A stretch of DNA of 64,000 bases from Pseudomonas anguilliseptica. GTDB lineage: Bacteria; Pseudomonadota; Gammaproteobacteria; Pseudomonadales; Pseudomonadaceae. The DNA is taken from assembly GCF_021375795.1 (NCBI RefSeq), contig NZ_JAEIOI010000001.1, positions 372,001 through 436,000 of the forward strand, in the 5' to 3' direction. Below are positions 1-6,880 of this stretch, one piece after another. Each line of letters starts with the position of its first letter. Position 1 is the stretch's first letter. The notes under the pieces were generated by a model. The model was given only the letters and a program-made list of their open reading frames with translations, did no database searches and was not told the origin of the DNA. Both the position numbers and the translations under genes were made by a program.

Positions 1-257
1 ATCAGGGTTAGCGCCATCAGTACCAGCTGCACCACGATGGCCAGCACCAGCGAGGCCAGATCAAGCCCGGCGATGCTCGGAATCACCTTGCGCAGCGGTT
101 TCAGCAACGGGTGGGTGGCGCGCACGATGAACTGGCTGAGCGGGTTGTAGAAATCCGCCCGTACCAGTTGCAGGATAAAACGCAGCAGCACAATCAGCAG
201 GTACAGGCTGCCGATGGTTTGCAGGATATAAACGGCGGCGCTATCGAGTCCGGTCAT
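1..257 (-). CDS. YggT family integral membrane protein (3' part beyond the window)
   Basis: The first 85 codons of a minus-strand gene are visible; it runs off the left edge, so its C-terminus is missing. The start at 257 is preceded by a clear AAGGAG seven bases away. The N-terminus begins MTGLDSAAVYILQTIG, followed by a hydrophobic segment (SLYLLIVLLRFILQL), a cytoplasmic-looking loop with NPLSQFIVRATHPLLKPLR, and the start of a second hydrophobic segment. The loop motif of Asn-Pro, Pro-Leu and RK-x-IP is typical of YggT proteins (two such repeats, about 190 residues). These are small membrane proteins linked by genetics to osmotic stress and often encoded beside proC and yggS. It lies 9 bases past the proC stop, so it is probably the third gene of a yggS-proC-yggT operon. 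Its precise function is unknown. Confidence 0.85.
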   Translation of the reverse strand, partial: MTGLDSAAVYILQTIGSLYLLIVLLRFILQLVRADFYNPLSQFIVRATHPLLKPLRKVIPSIAGLDLASLVLAIVVQLVLMALTL

Positions 258-266
258 GGTCGCTCC

Positions 267-1085
267 TTATTGACCCAGTTGTTCGGCCAGCTCGGCGGAA
301 CGCTGGGCGGCGGCGGTGAGGGCTTTTTCGACCAGGGCCTCGAAGCCGTTGGCCTGGAAGGTCTTGATCGCTGCTTCGGTGGTGCCGGCCGGCGAGGTGA
401 CGCGGCGGCGTAGTTCGCTGGCCTCGACATCACTGGCCACGGCCATGCGTGCGGCGCCCAGCGCGGTGTGCAGGGTCAGTTGGGCGGCGGTGTCGCGTGG
501 CAGGCCGAGCTTCTCGCCGGCGGCGGTCATGGCTTCAATCAGCAGGAAGAAATAGGCCGGGCCGCTGCCGGAGACGGCGGTGACGGCATCGATCTGTGCT
601 TCCTGATCCAGCCACAGCGCCAGGCCGACGGCGCTGAGCAGTTGCTCGGCCTGCTGGCGTTGGGTTGGCGATACCTGGGCATTGCCATACAGGCCACTGA
701 CGCCCTGACGCAGCAGTGCTGGCGTATTGGGCATGCAGCGCACAATGGCGCGCGGGCCGAGCCAGCTTTCCAGGCTGGCGCAGCTGATGCCGGCGGCAAT
801 CGACACCACCAGCTGCTGTTCGCCGATATGTGCGGCGAGATCCAGGCAGACGTCCTTCATCACCTGCGGTTTGACCGACAGTACGATCACATCCGCGCCC
901 TGGATCGCTTCGGCATTGGCTTCGAAGGTGGCGATGCCGTACTCGGTGCTGATCTTGCTGCGCTGTTCGGCGCCGCGGTCACTGGCGCGAATCGCGCTGG
1001 CGTCTATGCCCTGGGCGCGCAGGCCGCCGATCAGGCTGGCGGCCATATTGCCGGCACCGATAAAGGCAATGCGGGGAGTGGTCAT
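267..1085 (-). CDS. proC: Pyrroline-5-carboxylate reductase
   Basis: The enzyme catalyses the last step of proline synthesis, NAD(P)H-dependent reduction of pyrroline-5-carboxylate, in the cytosol. The product is 272 residues, the normal length. It opens with a Rossmann signature (RIAFIGAGNMAASLIGGL). The C-terminal half carries the conserved helix GSGPAYFFLLIEAM and the family signature around VTSPAGTTEAAI. The reading frame is open upstream to 1121, but the start at 1085 is chosen because AAGGAAG lies seven bases before it and homologues begin at MTTPRIAF. It follows yggS closely and precedes yggT, an arrangement conserved in Pseudomonas, so the three are probably cotranscribed. Confidence 0.97.
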   Translation of the reverse strand: MTTPRIAFIGAGNMAASLIGGLRAQGIDASAIRASDRGAEQRSKISTEYGIATFEANAEAIQGADVIVLSVKPQVMKDVCLDLAAHIGEQQLVVSIAAGISCASLESWLGPRAIVRCMPNTPALLRQGVSGLYGNAQVSPTQRQQAEQLLSAVGLALWLDQEAQIDAVTAVSGSGPAYFFLLIEAMTAAGEKLGLPRDTAAQLTLHTALGAARMAVASDVEASELRRRVTSPAGTTEAAIKTFQANGFEALVEKALTAAAQRSAELAEQLGQ

Positions 1086-1121
1086 AACGGGCTTCCTTAA
1101 TAAGGCTGAAGGCAAACTCAA

Positions 1122-1808
1122 TTAGGTCTTGCTGTAATCACGCGCGCCGAATAACGCCGTACCGATGCGCACCCAGGTCGCGCCTTCGGCAATCGCCGCT
1201 TCCAGGTCATGGCTCATGCCCATCGACAAGGTGTCGAGGTCCAGGTTCAGGCTCTGCTGCAGCTCACGCAGGCGGGCGAAAGCGGCACATTGCTCGCTGG
1301 GGTCATCGGTGGGCTCGGGAATTGTCATCAATCCGCGTAGGCGCAGGTTGGGCAGTTGTGTAACCGCTTGTGCCAGTTCCGGCAGCTCGTCCGGGTTGCA
1401 GCCGGATTTGCTGGCTTCACCGCTGACATTCACCTGCAGGCAGATGTTCAACGCCGGCAGGTGCGCCGGACGCTGATCAGACAGGCGCTGGGCGATTTTC
1501 AGGCGATCCACCGAATGCACCCAGGCGAAGTGCTCGGCGATGGGCTTGGTTTTGTTCGATTGGATCGGGCCGATAAAGTGCCAGGTCAGCGCCAGGTCGC
1601 TCAACTCGGCCTGCTTTTCCAGAGCTTCCTGCAGGTAGTTTTCGCCGAAATCCTGCACGCCAGCGGCAAAGGCTTCGCGGATCGCGGCGGCGGGTTTGGT
1701 TTTGCTCACTGCGAGCAGGCCAACCGCTGCACAATCTCGCTGCGAGGCTTGCGCCGCCTCACGGATGCGCACTCCGACCTTTGCAATATTCTCTGCTATC
1801 GTGGACAT
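1122..1808 (-). CDS. yggS: YggS/PROSC family PLP homeostasis protein
   Basis: This is a 228-residue single-domain fold-III PLP-binding protein of the YggS (PLPBP) family. It binds pyridoxal phosphate and buffers the free vitamer pool without known catalysis. The PLP-binding lysine lies in LLAVSKTKP near residue 36. Other family blocks are visible: FGENYLQEALEK, WHFIGPIQSNKTK, GLMTIP, and the C-terminal LSMGMSHDLEAAIAEGATWVRIGTALFG. It is the first gene of the minus-strand group with proC and yggT. It diverges from pilT with only 63 bases between start codons, so that short gap must hold promoters for both directions. Confidence 0.95.
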   Translation of the reverse strand: MSTIAENIAKVGVRIREAAQASQRDCAAVGLLAVSKTKPAAAIREAFAAGVQDFGENYLQEALEKQAELSDLALTWHFIGPIQSNKTKPIAEHFAWVHSVDRLKIAQRLSDQRPAHLPALNICLQVNVSGEASKSGCNPDELPELAQAVTQLPNLRLRGLMTIPEPTDDPSEQCAAFARLRELQQSLNLDLDTLSMGMSHDLEAAIAEGATWVRIGTALFGARDYSKT

Positions 1809-1871
1809 TACTTGCGCCCGCCGCCTGGGTTTCGCGGCATTCTACCTGCTTGTCTGTCATTAGGGAGTCCC

Positions 1872-2906
1872 ATGGATATCACTGAATTGCTGGCCTTCAG
1901 CGCCAAGCAAGGTGCATCGGACCTGCATCTCTCCGCTGGCCTGCCTCCGATGATTCGGGTCGACGGTGATGTTCGCCGGATCAATTTGCCTGCGCTGGAC
2001 CATAAACAGGTGCACGCACTGATCTACGACATCATGAACGACAAGCAGCGCAAGGATTTCGAGGAGTTCCTCGAGACCGACTTCTCCTTTGAAGTGCCCG
2101 GCGTGGCGCGTTTCCGGGTAAACGCCTTTAACCAGAACCGCGGTTCTGGCGCGGTATTCCGGACCATTCCGTCGAAAGTGCTGAGCATGGAAGACCTCGG
2201 CATGGGCGAGATCTTCCGCAAGATTTCCGATGTGCCGCGCGGCCTGGTGCTGGTAACCGGGCCGACCGGTTCGGGCAAGTCGACCACCCTGGCGGCGATG
2301 CTCGACTACATCAACAGCAACAAGTATCACCACATCCTCACTGTCGAAGACCCGATCGAATTCGTTCACGAATCGAAGAAGTGCCTGGTCAACCAGCGTG
2401 AAGTGCACCGTGACACCCTGGGCTTCACCGAAGCCCTGCGCTCGGCACTGCGGGAAGACCCGGACATCATTCTGGTCGGTGAGATGCGTGACTTGGAAAC
2501 CATTCGCCTGGCGCTGACCGCTGCAGAAACCGGTCACCTGGTGTTCGGCACCCTGCACACCACCTCGGCGGCCAAGACCATCGACCGTGTGGTCGACGTG
2601 TTCCCGGCGGAGGAGAAATCCATGGTACGCTCCATGCTCTCCGAATCGCTGCAATCGGTGATTTCGCAGACCCTGCTGAAGAAGATCGGCGGCGGTCGTG
2701 TGGCCGCCCACGAAATCATGATCGGCACCCCGGCCATCCGTAACCTGATCCGTGAGGACAAGGTGGCGCAGATGTATTCGGCGATCCAGACCGGCGGCTC
2801 GCTGGGCATGCAAACCCTCGACTCCTGCCTGAAAACCCTAGTCTCCAAAGGTATCGTCACGCGCGAAGCTGCGCGGGAAAAAGCCAAAACCCCGGAAAAT
2901 TTCTAG
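1872..2906 (+). CDS. pilT: Type IV pilus retraction ATPase PilT
   Basis: PilT is the cytoplasmic hexameric ATPase that depolymerises type IV pili and powers twitching motility. The 344-residue length matches the family exactly. An N-terminal PAS-like domain begins MDITELLAFSAKQGASDLHLSAG. A Walker A GPTGSGKST sits near residue 130, followed by the Asp box (HHILTVEDPIEF), Walker B (DPDIILVGEMRD) and His box (ETGHLVFGTLHT). The C-terminal AIRNLIRE motif, a hallmark of retraction ATPases needed for retraction, is intact. The ATG at 1872 is chosen over the longer open frame because family members begin at MDITELL. pilU follows after 105 bases that contain two small hairpins. Confidence 0.98.
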   Translation: MDITELLAFSAKQGASDLHLSAGLPPMIRVDGDVRRINLPALDHKQVHALIYDIMNDKQRKDFEEFLETDFSFEVPGVARFRVNAFNQNRGSGAVFRTIPSKVLSMEDLGMGEIFRKISDVPRGLVLVTGPTGSGKSTTLAAMLDYINSNKYHHILTVEDPIEFVHESKKCLVNQREVHRDTLGFTEALRSALREDPDIILVGEMRDLETIRLALTAAETGHLVFGTLHTTSAAKTIDRVVDVFPAEEKSMVRSMLSESLQSVISQTLLKKIGGGRVAAHEIMIGTPAIRNLIREDKVAQMYSAIQTGGSLGMQTLDSCLKTLVSKGIVTREAAREKAKTPENF

Positions 2907-2920
2907 ACCGACAGCACCTA

Positions 2921-2973
2921 GGTGGTTACGCCACCGGGGCCACACCAGCGGCAATTCACGCGCCTGCCGCTGG
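2921..2973 (+). other. Two small inverted repeats between pilT and pilU
   Basis: The 105-base gap after pilT contains two hairpin-forming sequences: GGTGG/CCACC at 2921-2935 with a five-base loop, and a 9-bp stem CCAGCGGCA/TGCCGCTGG at 2945-2973 with an 11-base loop. No T-run follows, so neither looks like a classical intrinsic terminator. They could be RNA-processing or stability structures that uncouple pilT and pilU expression. That role is inference. Confidence 0.35.
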
Positions 2974-3011
2974 CCTTTGCATAACCGCGTGATGCACATG
3001 GGCGAACAACG

Positions 3012-4157
3012 ATGGAATTCGAAAAACTGCTGCGCCTGATGGTGGAAAAGGGCGGCTCTGACCTGTTTATTACCGCTGGCGTGCCACCGTCGATGAAGGT
3101 CAACGGTAAGATCATGCCGATCACCAAGACGCCCATGTCGCCGGAGCAGACCCGTGAAACCGTGCATGCGGTGATGAACGAGCAGCAGCGCCGCGACTTT
3201 GCCGAGAACCATGAGTGCAACTTCGCCATCAGCGCCCGTGGCGTTGGTCGTTTCCGTGTCAGTGCGTTTTACCAGCGCAACCTGGCCGGCATGGTGCTGC
3301 GTCGCATCGAGACCAATATCCCGACGCTGGACGAGCTGAAACTGCCGGAAATCCTCAAGAAACTGGCGCTGACCAAGCGCGGTCTGGTGCTGTTTGTCGG
3401 TGCGACCGGTACTGGTAAGTCGACTTCCCTGGCGGCGATGATCGGTTACCGCAACAAGAACAGCAGCGGCCACATCATTTCCATCGAAGACCCGATCGAA
3501 TACATCCATCAGCACCAGAGCTGCATCGTCACTCAGCGTGAGGTGGGTATCGACACCGAGTCCTTCGAGGTGGCGCTGAAGAACACCTTGCGCCAGGCAC
3601 CGGACGTGATTCTCATCGGTGAGGTGCGTACTCGCGAGACCATGGATCATGCCGTGGCCTTCGCCGAAACCGGGCACCTGTGCCTGGCCACACTGCACGC
3701 CAACAACGCCAACCAGGCGCTGGACCGCATCATCAACTTCTTCCCCTCCGACCGGCAGAACCAGGTGTGGATGGACCTGTCGCTCAACCTCAAGGCCATC
3801 GTCGCCCAGCAACTGATCCCGACCCCGGATGGCAAAGGCCGCCGTGCGGTGATCGAGGTGTTGATCAACACCCCACTGGCGGCTGACCTGATCCGCAAGG
3901 GCGAGGTGCATGAGCTCAAGGCGCTGATGAAGCGTTCCACCGAGCAGGGTATGCAGACCTTCGACCAGGCGCTGTACAACCTCTACAGCCAGGGCGAGAT
4001 CACCTACGAAGATGCGCTGCTGTACGCCGACTCGGCCAACGACCTGCGTCTGATGATCAAGCTCGGTTCGGAAACCGATGGCGACCACTTGAGCAGCATG
4101 GCCCAGGGCCTGTCGCTGGAAATCAGCGACGAAGAGCCGGGTCGCCGCTTCCGCTGA
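3012..4157 (+). CDS. pilU: Type IV pilus PilT-dependent ATPase PilU
   Basis: PilU is the accessory retraction ATPase that works with PilT at the pilus base. It is 381 residues and starts MEFEKLLRLMVEKGGSDLF. It has the same module order as PilT: Walker A GATGTGKSTS near residue 135, Asp box IISIEDPIEYIHQ, Walker B PDVILIGEVRTRETM and His box ETGHLCLATLHA. The AIRNLIRE motif of PilT is replaced by a divergent ADLIRKGE, which fits PilU rather than a second PilT. The ~20-residue C-terminal tail overlaps, on the opposite strand, the last 35 bases of the DNA-metabolism gene ending at 4123. The two genes therefore converge with no terminator space between them. Confidence 0.97.
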   Translation: MEFEKLLRLMVEKGGSDLFITAGVPPSMKVNGKIMPITKTPMSPEQTRETVHAVMNEQQRRDFAENHECNFAISARGVGRFRVSAFYQRNLAGMVLRRIETNIPTLDELKLPEILKKLALTKRGLVLFVGATGTGKSTSLAAMIGYRNKNSSGHIISIEDPIEYIHQHQSCIVTQREVGIDTESFEVALKNTLRQAPDVILIGEVRTRETMDHAVAFAETGHLCLATLHANNANQALDRIINFFPSDRQNQVWMDLSLNLKAIVAQQLIPTPDGKGRRAVIEVLINTPLAADLIRKGEVHELKALMKRSTEQGMQTFDQALYNLYSQGEITYEDALLYADSANDLRLMIKLGSETDGDHLSSMAQGLSLEISDEEPGRRFR

Positions 4158-5001
4158 CGTCCGGCACTTGCGCGCCGGTGTGGCGAATACGTTTGCCGCC
4201 CTGGCGCGCCACGGCCTCGGCCTGACCATCACGTTGCGCGCCGGCGCGGGCCTGGCTCATCAGTTGCGGGATCAGCGGGCCTTCCGGCAGGTTTTTCCAG
4301 AAGCGCACAGGCATGCTGGTTTCCAAGGCGCTGCGATTTAGCCGCGCCGGGTTAAAGGTGCTGCCGTAATAGGCCAGCCACAGCGCTTCTCCCTCATCCT
4401 CTGGCGCTTGCGCCAGGCGTTGCCACTCACTCGGGCACGGCCGCTGGTAATGCAGGCGCTGGCCATCCCAATACACGCCGTCATCCGGCGTGGCAATCAG
4501 CCAGGTGGTTCGCCCCAGGCGTTCGGCAAAATGCCCGCTGGCACTGGCGAGGATGTCATGGGCCGGTTCGTGCCAGGCCACCAGCTGCGGGCCTTCGGCG
4601 TTTTCTGGGCGCGGATGAAAGCGTAAGAAAGCATGCAGGTGATGGGCCTCGCGGCGTATCGCCTTGAGCCGTTTATGCAGTTGGCTGCCGTCAATGTCGC
4701 CCGGCAGCATGGCGGCGCGATCGCCCTGAGCAACGCGCCAGAGAATCCGATAGAGCAGGCTCCAGCGATCCTCGACGCGAAAGCGTGCAGCGCTCTGCAG
4801 CAGTTCCAGCAGCTGCTTGGGGATTCGCAGTGGCGGTGTCGCGGCTGATGCATTGTTGGGTACTGGTGCGTGGTCGAATAGCCCGCCACTGTCGCCGTCC
4901 GTTAGCCAGGTGATCTGATGCGGCGGCACACACTGTTGTATCAGGCTTCTGGCGACCTCTCGCCAGCCGGCAAAGCTGCCGTCGAATGAGGCGCTGTGCA
5001 T
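4123..5001 (-). CDS. TIGR03915-type putative DNA metabolism protein, without UDG domain
   Basis: This 292-residue protein resembles the TIGR03915/DUF4130 family, uncharacterised proteins always paired with a radical SAM partner and proposed to act in DNA repair or modification. Recognisable blocks are FDGSFAGWREVARSLI at the N-terminus, the central HHLHAFLRFHP and AWHEPAHDILASASGHFAERLG, and the terminal LWLAYYGSTFNPARLN and MPVRFWKNLPEG motifs. In some relatives this region is fused to a C-terminal uracil-DNA-glycosylase-like domain. Here only about 45 unrelated, R/G/Q-rich residues follow, and the tail overlaps the pilU end by 35 bases. Its ATG shares one base with the TAA of the upstream radical SAM gene (TAATG), indicating translational coupling. 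Family assignment is from memory of motifs. Confidence 0.8.
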   Translation of the reverse strand: MHSASFDGSFAGWREVARSLIQQCVPPHQITWLTDGDSGGLFDHAPVPNNASAATPPLRIPKQLLELLQSAARFRVEDRWSLLYRILWRVAQGDRAAMLPGDIDGSQLHKRLKAIRREAHHLHAFLRFHPRPENAEGPQLVAWHEPAHDILASASGHFAERLGRTTWLIATPDDGVYWDGQRLHYQRPCPSEWQRLAQAPEDEGEALWLAYYGSTFNPARLNRSALETSMPVRFWKNLPEGPLIPQLMSQARAGAQRDGQAEAVARQGGKRIRHTGAQVPDVSGSGDPALRR

Positions 5002-6212
5002 TACCACAACGCCATCTGTGCGGGTGTTTCGCTGAGTTGCTGGCGCAGCAGCAGGGATTCGCGGCTGGCCTGCAGGGGGCGATAATCCTGGGTGACGATA
5101 AAAGGCTTGGCCTTTTCCAGCGCGCAGCGCAGGCGCGTCAGGTCGTCGAAACGAATGCGTTTCTGCCGGCGCAGGGCGACCAGGCGCTTGGCGCTGAGCA
5201 CGCCGATGCCAGGTACGCGGGCAATCATGGCCGGCTCCGCGCGATTGAGGTCGACGGGGAAGTGCTCACGGTTGTTCAGCGCCCAGGCCAGTTTCGGGTC
5301 GATATCCAGGGCCAGGTTGCCGGGGCCCTTGAGCAACTCACCCACTTCGAAACCGTAGCCGCGCAGGAGAAAATCGGCCTGATACAGGCGGTGCTCGCGT
5401 AGCAAGGGCGGCGCTTCAAAGGGCACAGTATTCGGGCTTTGCGGGATCGGGCTGAACGCCGAGTAATACACCCGGCGCAGGCGATAGTTGCCGTAGAGCG
5501 AGGCGGCGGTGTGCAGGATGGTGCTGTCATCGGTGGCGTCGGCACCGATGATCATCTGCGTGCTCTGGCCGGCAGGAGCGAAGCGCGGCGCTCGTAGCTC
5601 TGCGCGGGCCTCGCTCTCACCCTGATGAATCGAGTGCATGGCCTGCTTGATGGTGCGCACCTGCTTTTCCGGGGCCAGGCGGATCAGGCTGCTTTCGGTG
5701 GGCAGTTCGATATTCACACTGAGGCGATCGGCATAACGGCCGGCTTCGGCGATCAGTAGCGGGTCGGCGTCGGGAATGGTCTTGAGGTGAATATAGCCAC
5801 GGAACTCATGCTCTTCGCGCAGCAGTTTGGCGACACGGATCAGCTGCTCCATGGTGTAGTCGGCCGAGCGGATGATCCCCGAGCTGAGAAACAGCCCGCT
5901 GATGCAGTTGCGCTTGTAAAAATCCAGGGTCAGGGCCACCACTTCTTCCGGGGTAAAGCGCGCTCGCGGCACGTCGCTGGAGCGGCGGTTGACGCAGTAC
6001 TGGCAGTCATACAGGCAGAAGTTGGTCAGCAGGATCTTCAGCAGCGCCACGCAGCGCCCGTCCGGGGTAAAGCTGTGGCAAATGCCCATGCCGTTGGTCG
6101 AACCAATACCGCTCTTGCCCTTGGAGCTGCGGTTGGGCGCGCCGCTGCTGGCGCAGGAGGCGTCGTACTTGGCGGCGTCGGCGAGAACGGTGAGTTTTTC
6201 GATCAGTAGCAT
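5001..6212 (-). CDS. Putative DNA modification/repair radical SAM protein (TIGR03916-like)
   Basis: This 403-residue radical SAM protein carries the cluster motif CLYDCQYC near residue 80, preceded by FTPDGRCVALLKILLTNF. The C-terminus has a helix-hairpin-helix DNA-binding-like segment (ARVPGIGVLSAKRLVALRR). That combination matches the uncharacterised TIGR03916 family, whose members pair with TIGR03915 proteins. The frame extends to a TTG at 6254, but I choose the ATG at 6212 (MLLIEKLTVLADAAKYDASC). The longer version would place a LexA box and the -10 element inside the coding region. It is the first gene of a two-gene operon with the TIGR03915 partner and is predicted to be SOS-induced. 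Substrate and reaction are unknown. Confidence 0.85.
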   Translation of the reverse strand: MLLIEKLTVLADAAKYDASCASSGAPNRSSKGKSGIGSTNGMGICHSFTPDGRCVALLKILLTNFCLYDCQYCVNRRSSDVPRARFTPEEVVALTLDFYKRNCISGLFLSSGIIRSADYTMEQLIRVAKLLREEHEFRGYIHLKTIPDADPLLIAEAGRYADRLSVNIELPTESSLIRLAPEKQVRTIKQAMHSIHQGESEARAELRAPRFAPAGQSTQMIIGADATDDSTILHTAASLYGNYRLRRVYYSAFSPIPQSPNTVPFEAPPLLREHRLYQADFLLRGYGFEVGELLKGPGNLALDIDPKLAWALNNREHFPVDLNRAEPAMIARVPGIGVLSAKRLVALRRQKRIRFDDLTRLRCALEKAKPFIVTQDYRPLQASRESLLLRQQLSETPAQMALW

Positions 6213-6228
6213 GGTGCTGTCTGTGTAA

Positions 6229-6244
6229 CTGGTTATGCATACAG
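6229..6244 (-). promoter_or_regulatory. LexA (SOS) operator
   Basis: The 16-mer CTGGTTATGCATACAG fits CTG-N10-CAG exactly, with AA and TA on its flanks as in the extended SOS box. It ends 17 bases before the radical SAM start codon and overlaps the predicted -10 element by two bases. LexA bound here would block transcription of the radical SAM/TIGR03915 operon. The match is read directly; regulation is inferred. Confidence 0.8.
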
Positions 6245-6271
6245 TATTTAACAATCTCTGGCAGGCTTCAA
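6243..6271 (-). promoter_or_regulatory. Predicted sigma-70 promoter of the radical SAM operon
   Basis: On the minus strand a -35 element TTGAAG (6266-6271) and a -10 element AATACT (6243-6248) are separated by exactly 17 bases. The -10 runs straight into the LexA box, a normal arrangement for SOS genes. Transcription would start within the LexA box, giving a very short leader before the ATG at 6212. Confidence 0.55.
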
Positions 6272-6368
6272 GTGTGAATATGACCGTGCTCGCGCTGGGT
6301 TTCCCCGGGCAGCGAACCTTGCGTAGAGTGTGACGTCAAAGCGTTACCAGCCATCAGGAGGCACACCC

Positions 6369-6767
6369 ATGCAGCGACAGGACACGCACAGCAAACTTAT
6401 CGGTTATCTGCTGTGGATTTTCGGTTTTCTCGGCGCGCACCGTTTCTATTACGGCAAACCGGTGACCGGCACCATCTGGTTCTTCACCTTCGGTCTGCTG
6501 TTTATCGGCTGGATCGTCGACCTGTTTCTGATACCGGCGATGGATCGTGAGGCCGATCTGCGTTTTACCGCCGGCGATACCGATTACAACGTCGCCTGGA
6601 TTCTGCTGACCTTCCTCGGCATCTTCGGTGTGCACCGCATGTACCAAGGCAAGTGGATCACCGGGATCATCTACCTGTTTACCGGTGGCCTGTTCCTACT
6701 CGGCGTGCTGTATGACTTCTGGACGCTTAACACCCAGGTGTCGATCAAGAACGCTGAGCGCGCCTGA
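6369..6767 (+). CDS. TM2 domain-containing membrane protein
   Basis: This 132-residue protein is built from two copies of the TM2 module. Each has a pair of transmembrane helices joined by a short turn, introduced by the G-x-x-G-x-H-R-F/M-Y motif: FGFLGAHRFYYGKPVTG near residue 18 and FLGIFGVHRMYQGKWITG near residue 86. The charged linker (DREADLRFTAGDTDYN) separates them. The ATG at 6369 is preceded by a strong AGGAGG. The cellular role of bacterial TM2 proteins is unknown. It diverges from the LexA-controlled operon and is followed at once by a strong palindromic terminator, so it appears monocistronic. Confidence 0.85.
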   Translation: MQRQDTHSKLIGYLLWIFGFLGAHRFYYGKPVTGTIWFFTFGLLFIGWIVDLFLIPAMDREADLRFTAGDTDYNVAWILLTFLGIFGVHRMYQGKWITGIIYLFTGGLFLLGVLYDFWTLNTQVSIKNAERA

Positions 6768-6771
6768 ATCT

Positions 6772-6815
6772 CAGACAACAAAAAGCCCGCCAATTGGCGG
6801 GCTTTTTGTTGTCTG
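6772..6815. terminator. Bidirectional intrinsic terminator, perfect palindrome
   Basis: A 44-base perfect palindrome with 22-base arms surrounds AGCCCGCCAATTGGCGGGCT, with A- and T-runs on the two sides. It begins four bases after the TM2 stop codon. Because it is symmetric it can terminate both the TM2 gene and transcription arriving from the pyrC' side on the other strand. Confidence 0.9.
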
Positions 6816-6825
6816 GCTGATCCAT

Positions 6826-6880
6826 AGCCTGTTTTTAACACCCCTGGGCCGACGCGTAGCAGATCGTAAGTAGGCTCTCA
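6826..6880. repeat. Partial copy of the intergenic repeat seen at 63.4 kb
   Basis: From AGCCTGTTTTTAAC onward about 53 bases match the right end of the element at 63560-63612, including GGGCCGACGCG and CAGATCGTAA, with scattered substitutions. Only the right part is present here. Its end coincides with the stop codon region of pyrC' (stop at 6878-6880), just as the complete copy ends at the priA stop. Confidence 0.65.

Noticed and set aside
111..1125. Plus-strand open frames across proC (111-413, 316-555, 468-1100, 727-1125)
   Set aside because: They lie opposite the convincing proC gene, lack ribosome sites and have compositionally biased, unrecognisable translations.
2838..4232. 464-residue minus-strand open frame opposite pilU
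   Set aside because: It is the antisense of a conserved ATPase gene, His/Gln/Arg-rich, a known artefact of high-GC genes.
5001..6254. Longer radical SAM protein starting at the TTG at 6254
   Set aside because: It would place the LexA box and the -10 element inside the coding sequence; the ATG at 6212 fits better.
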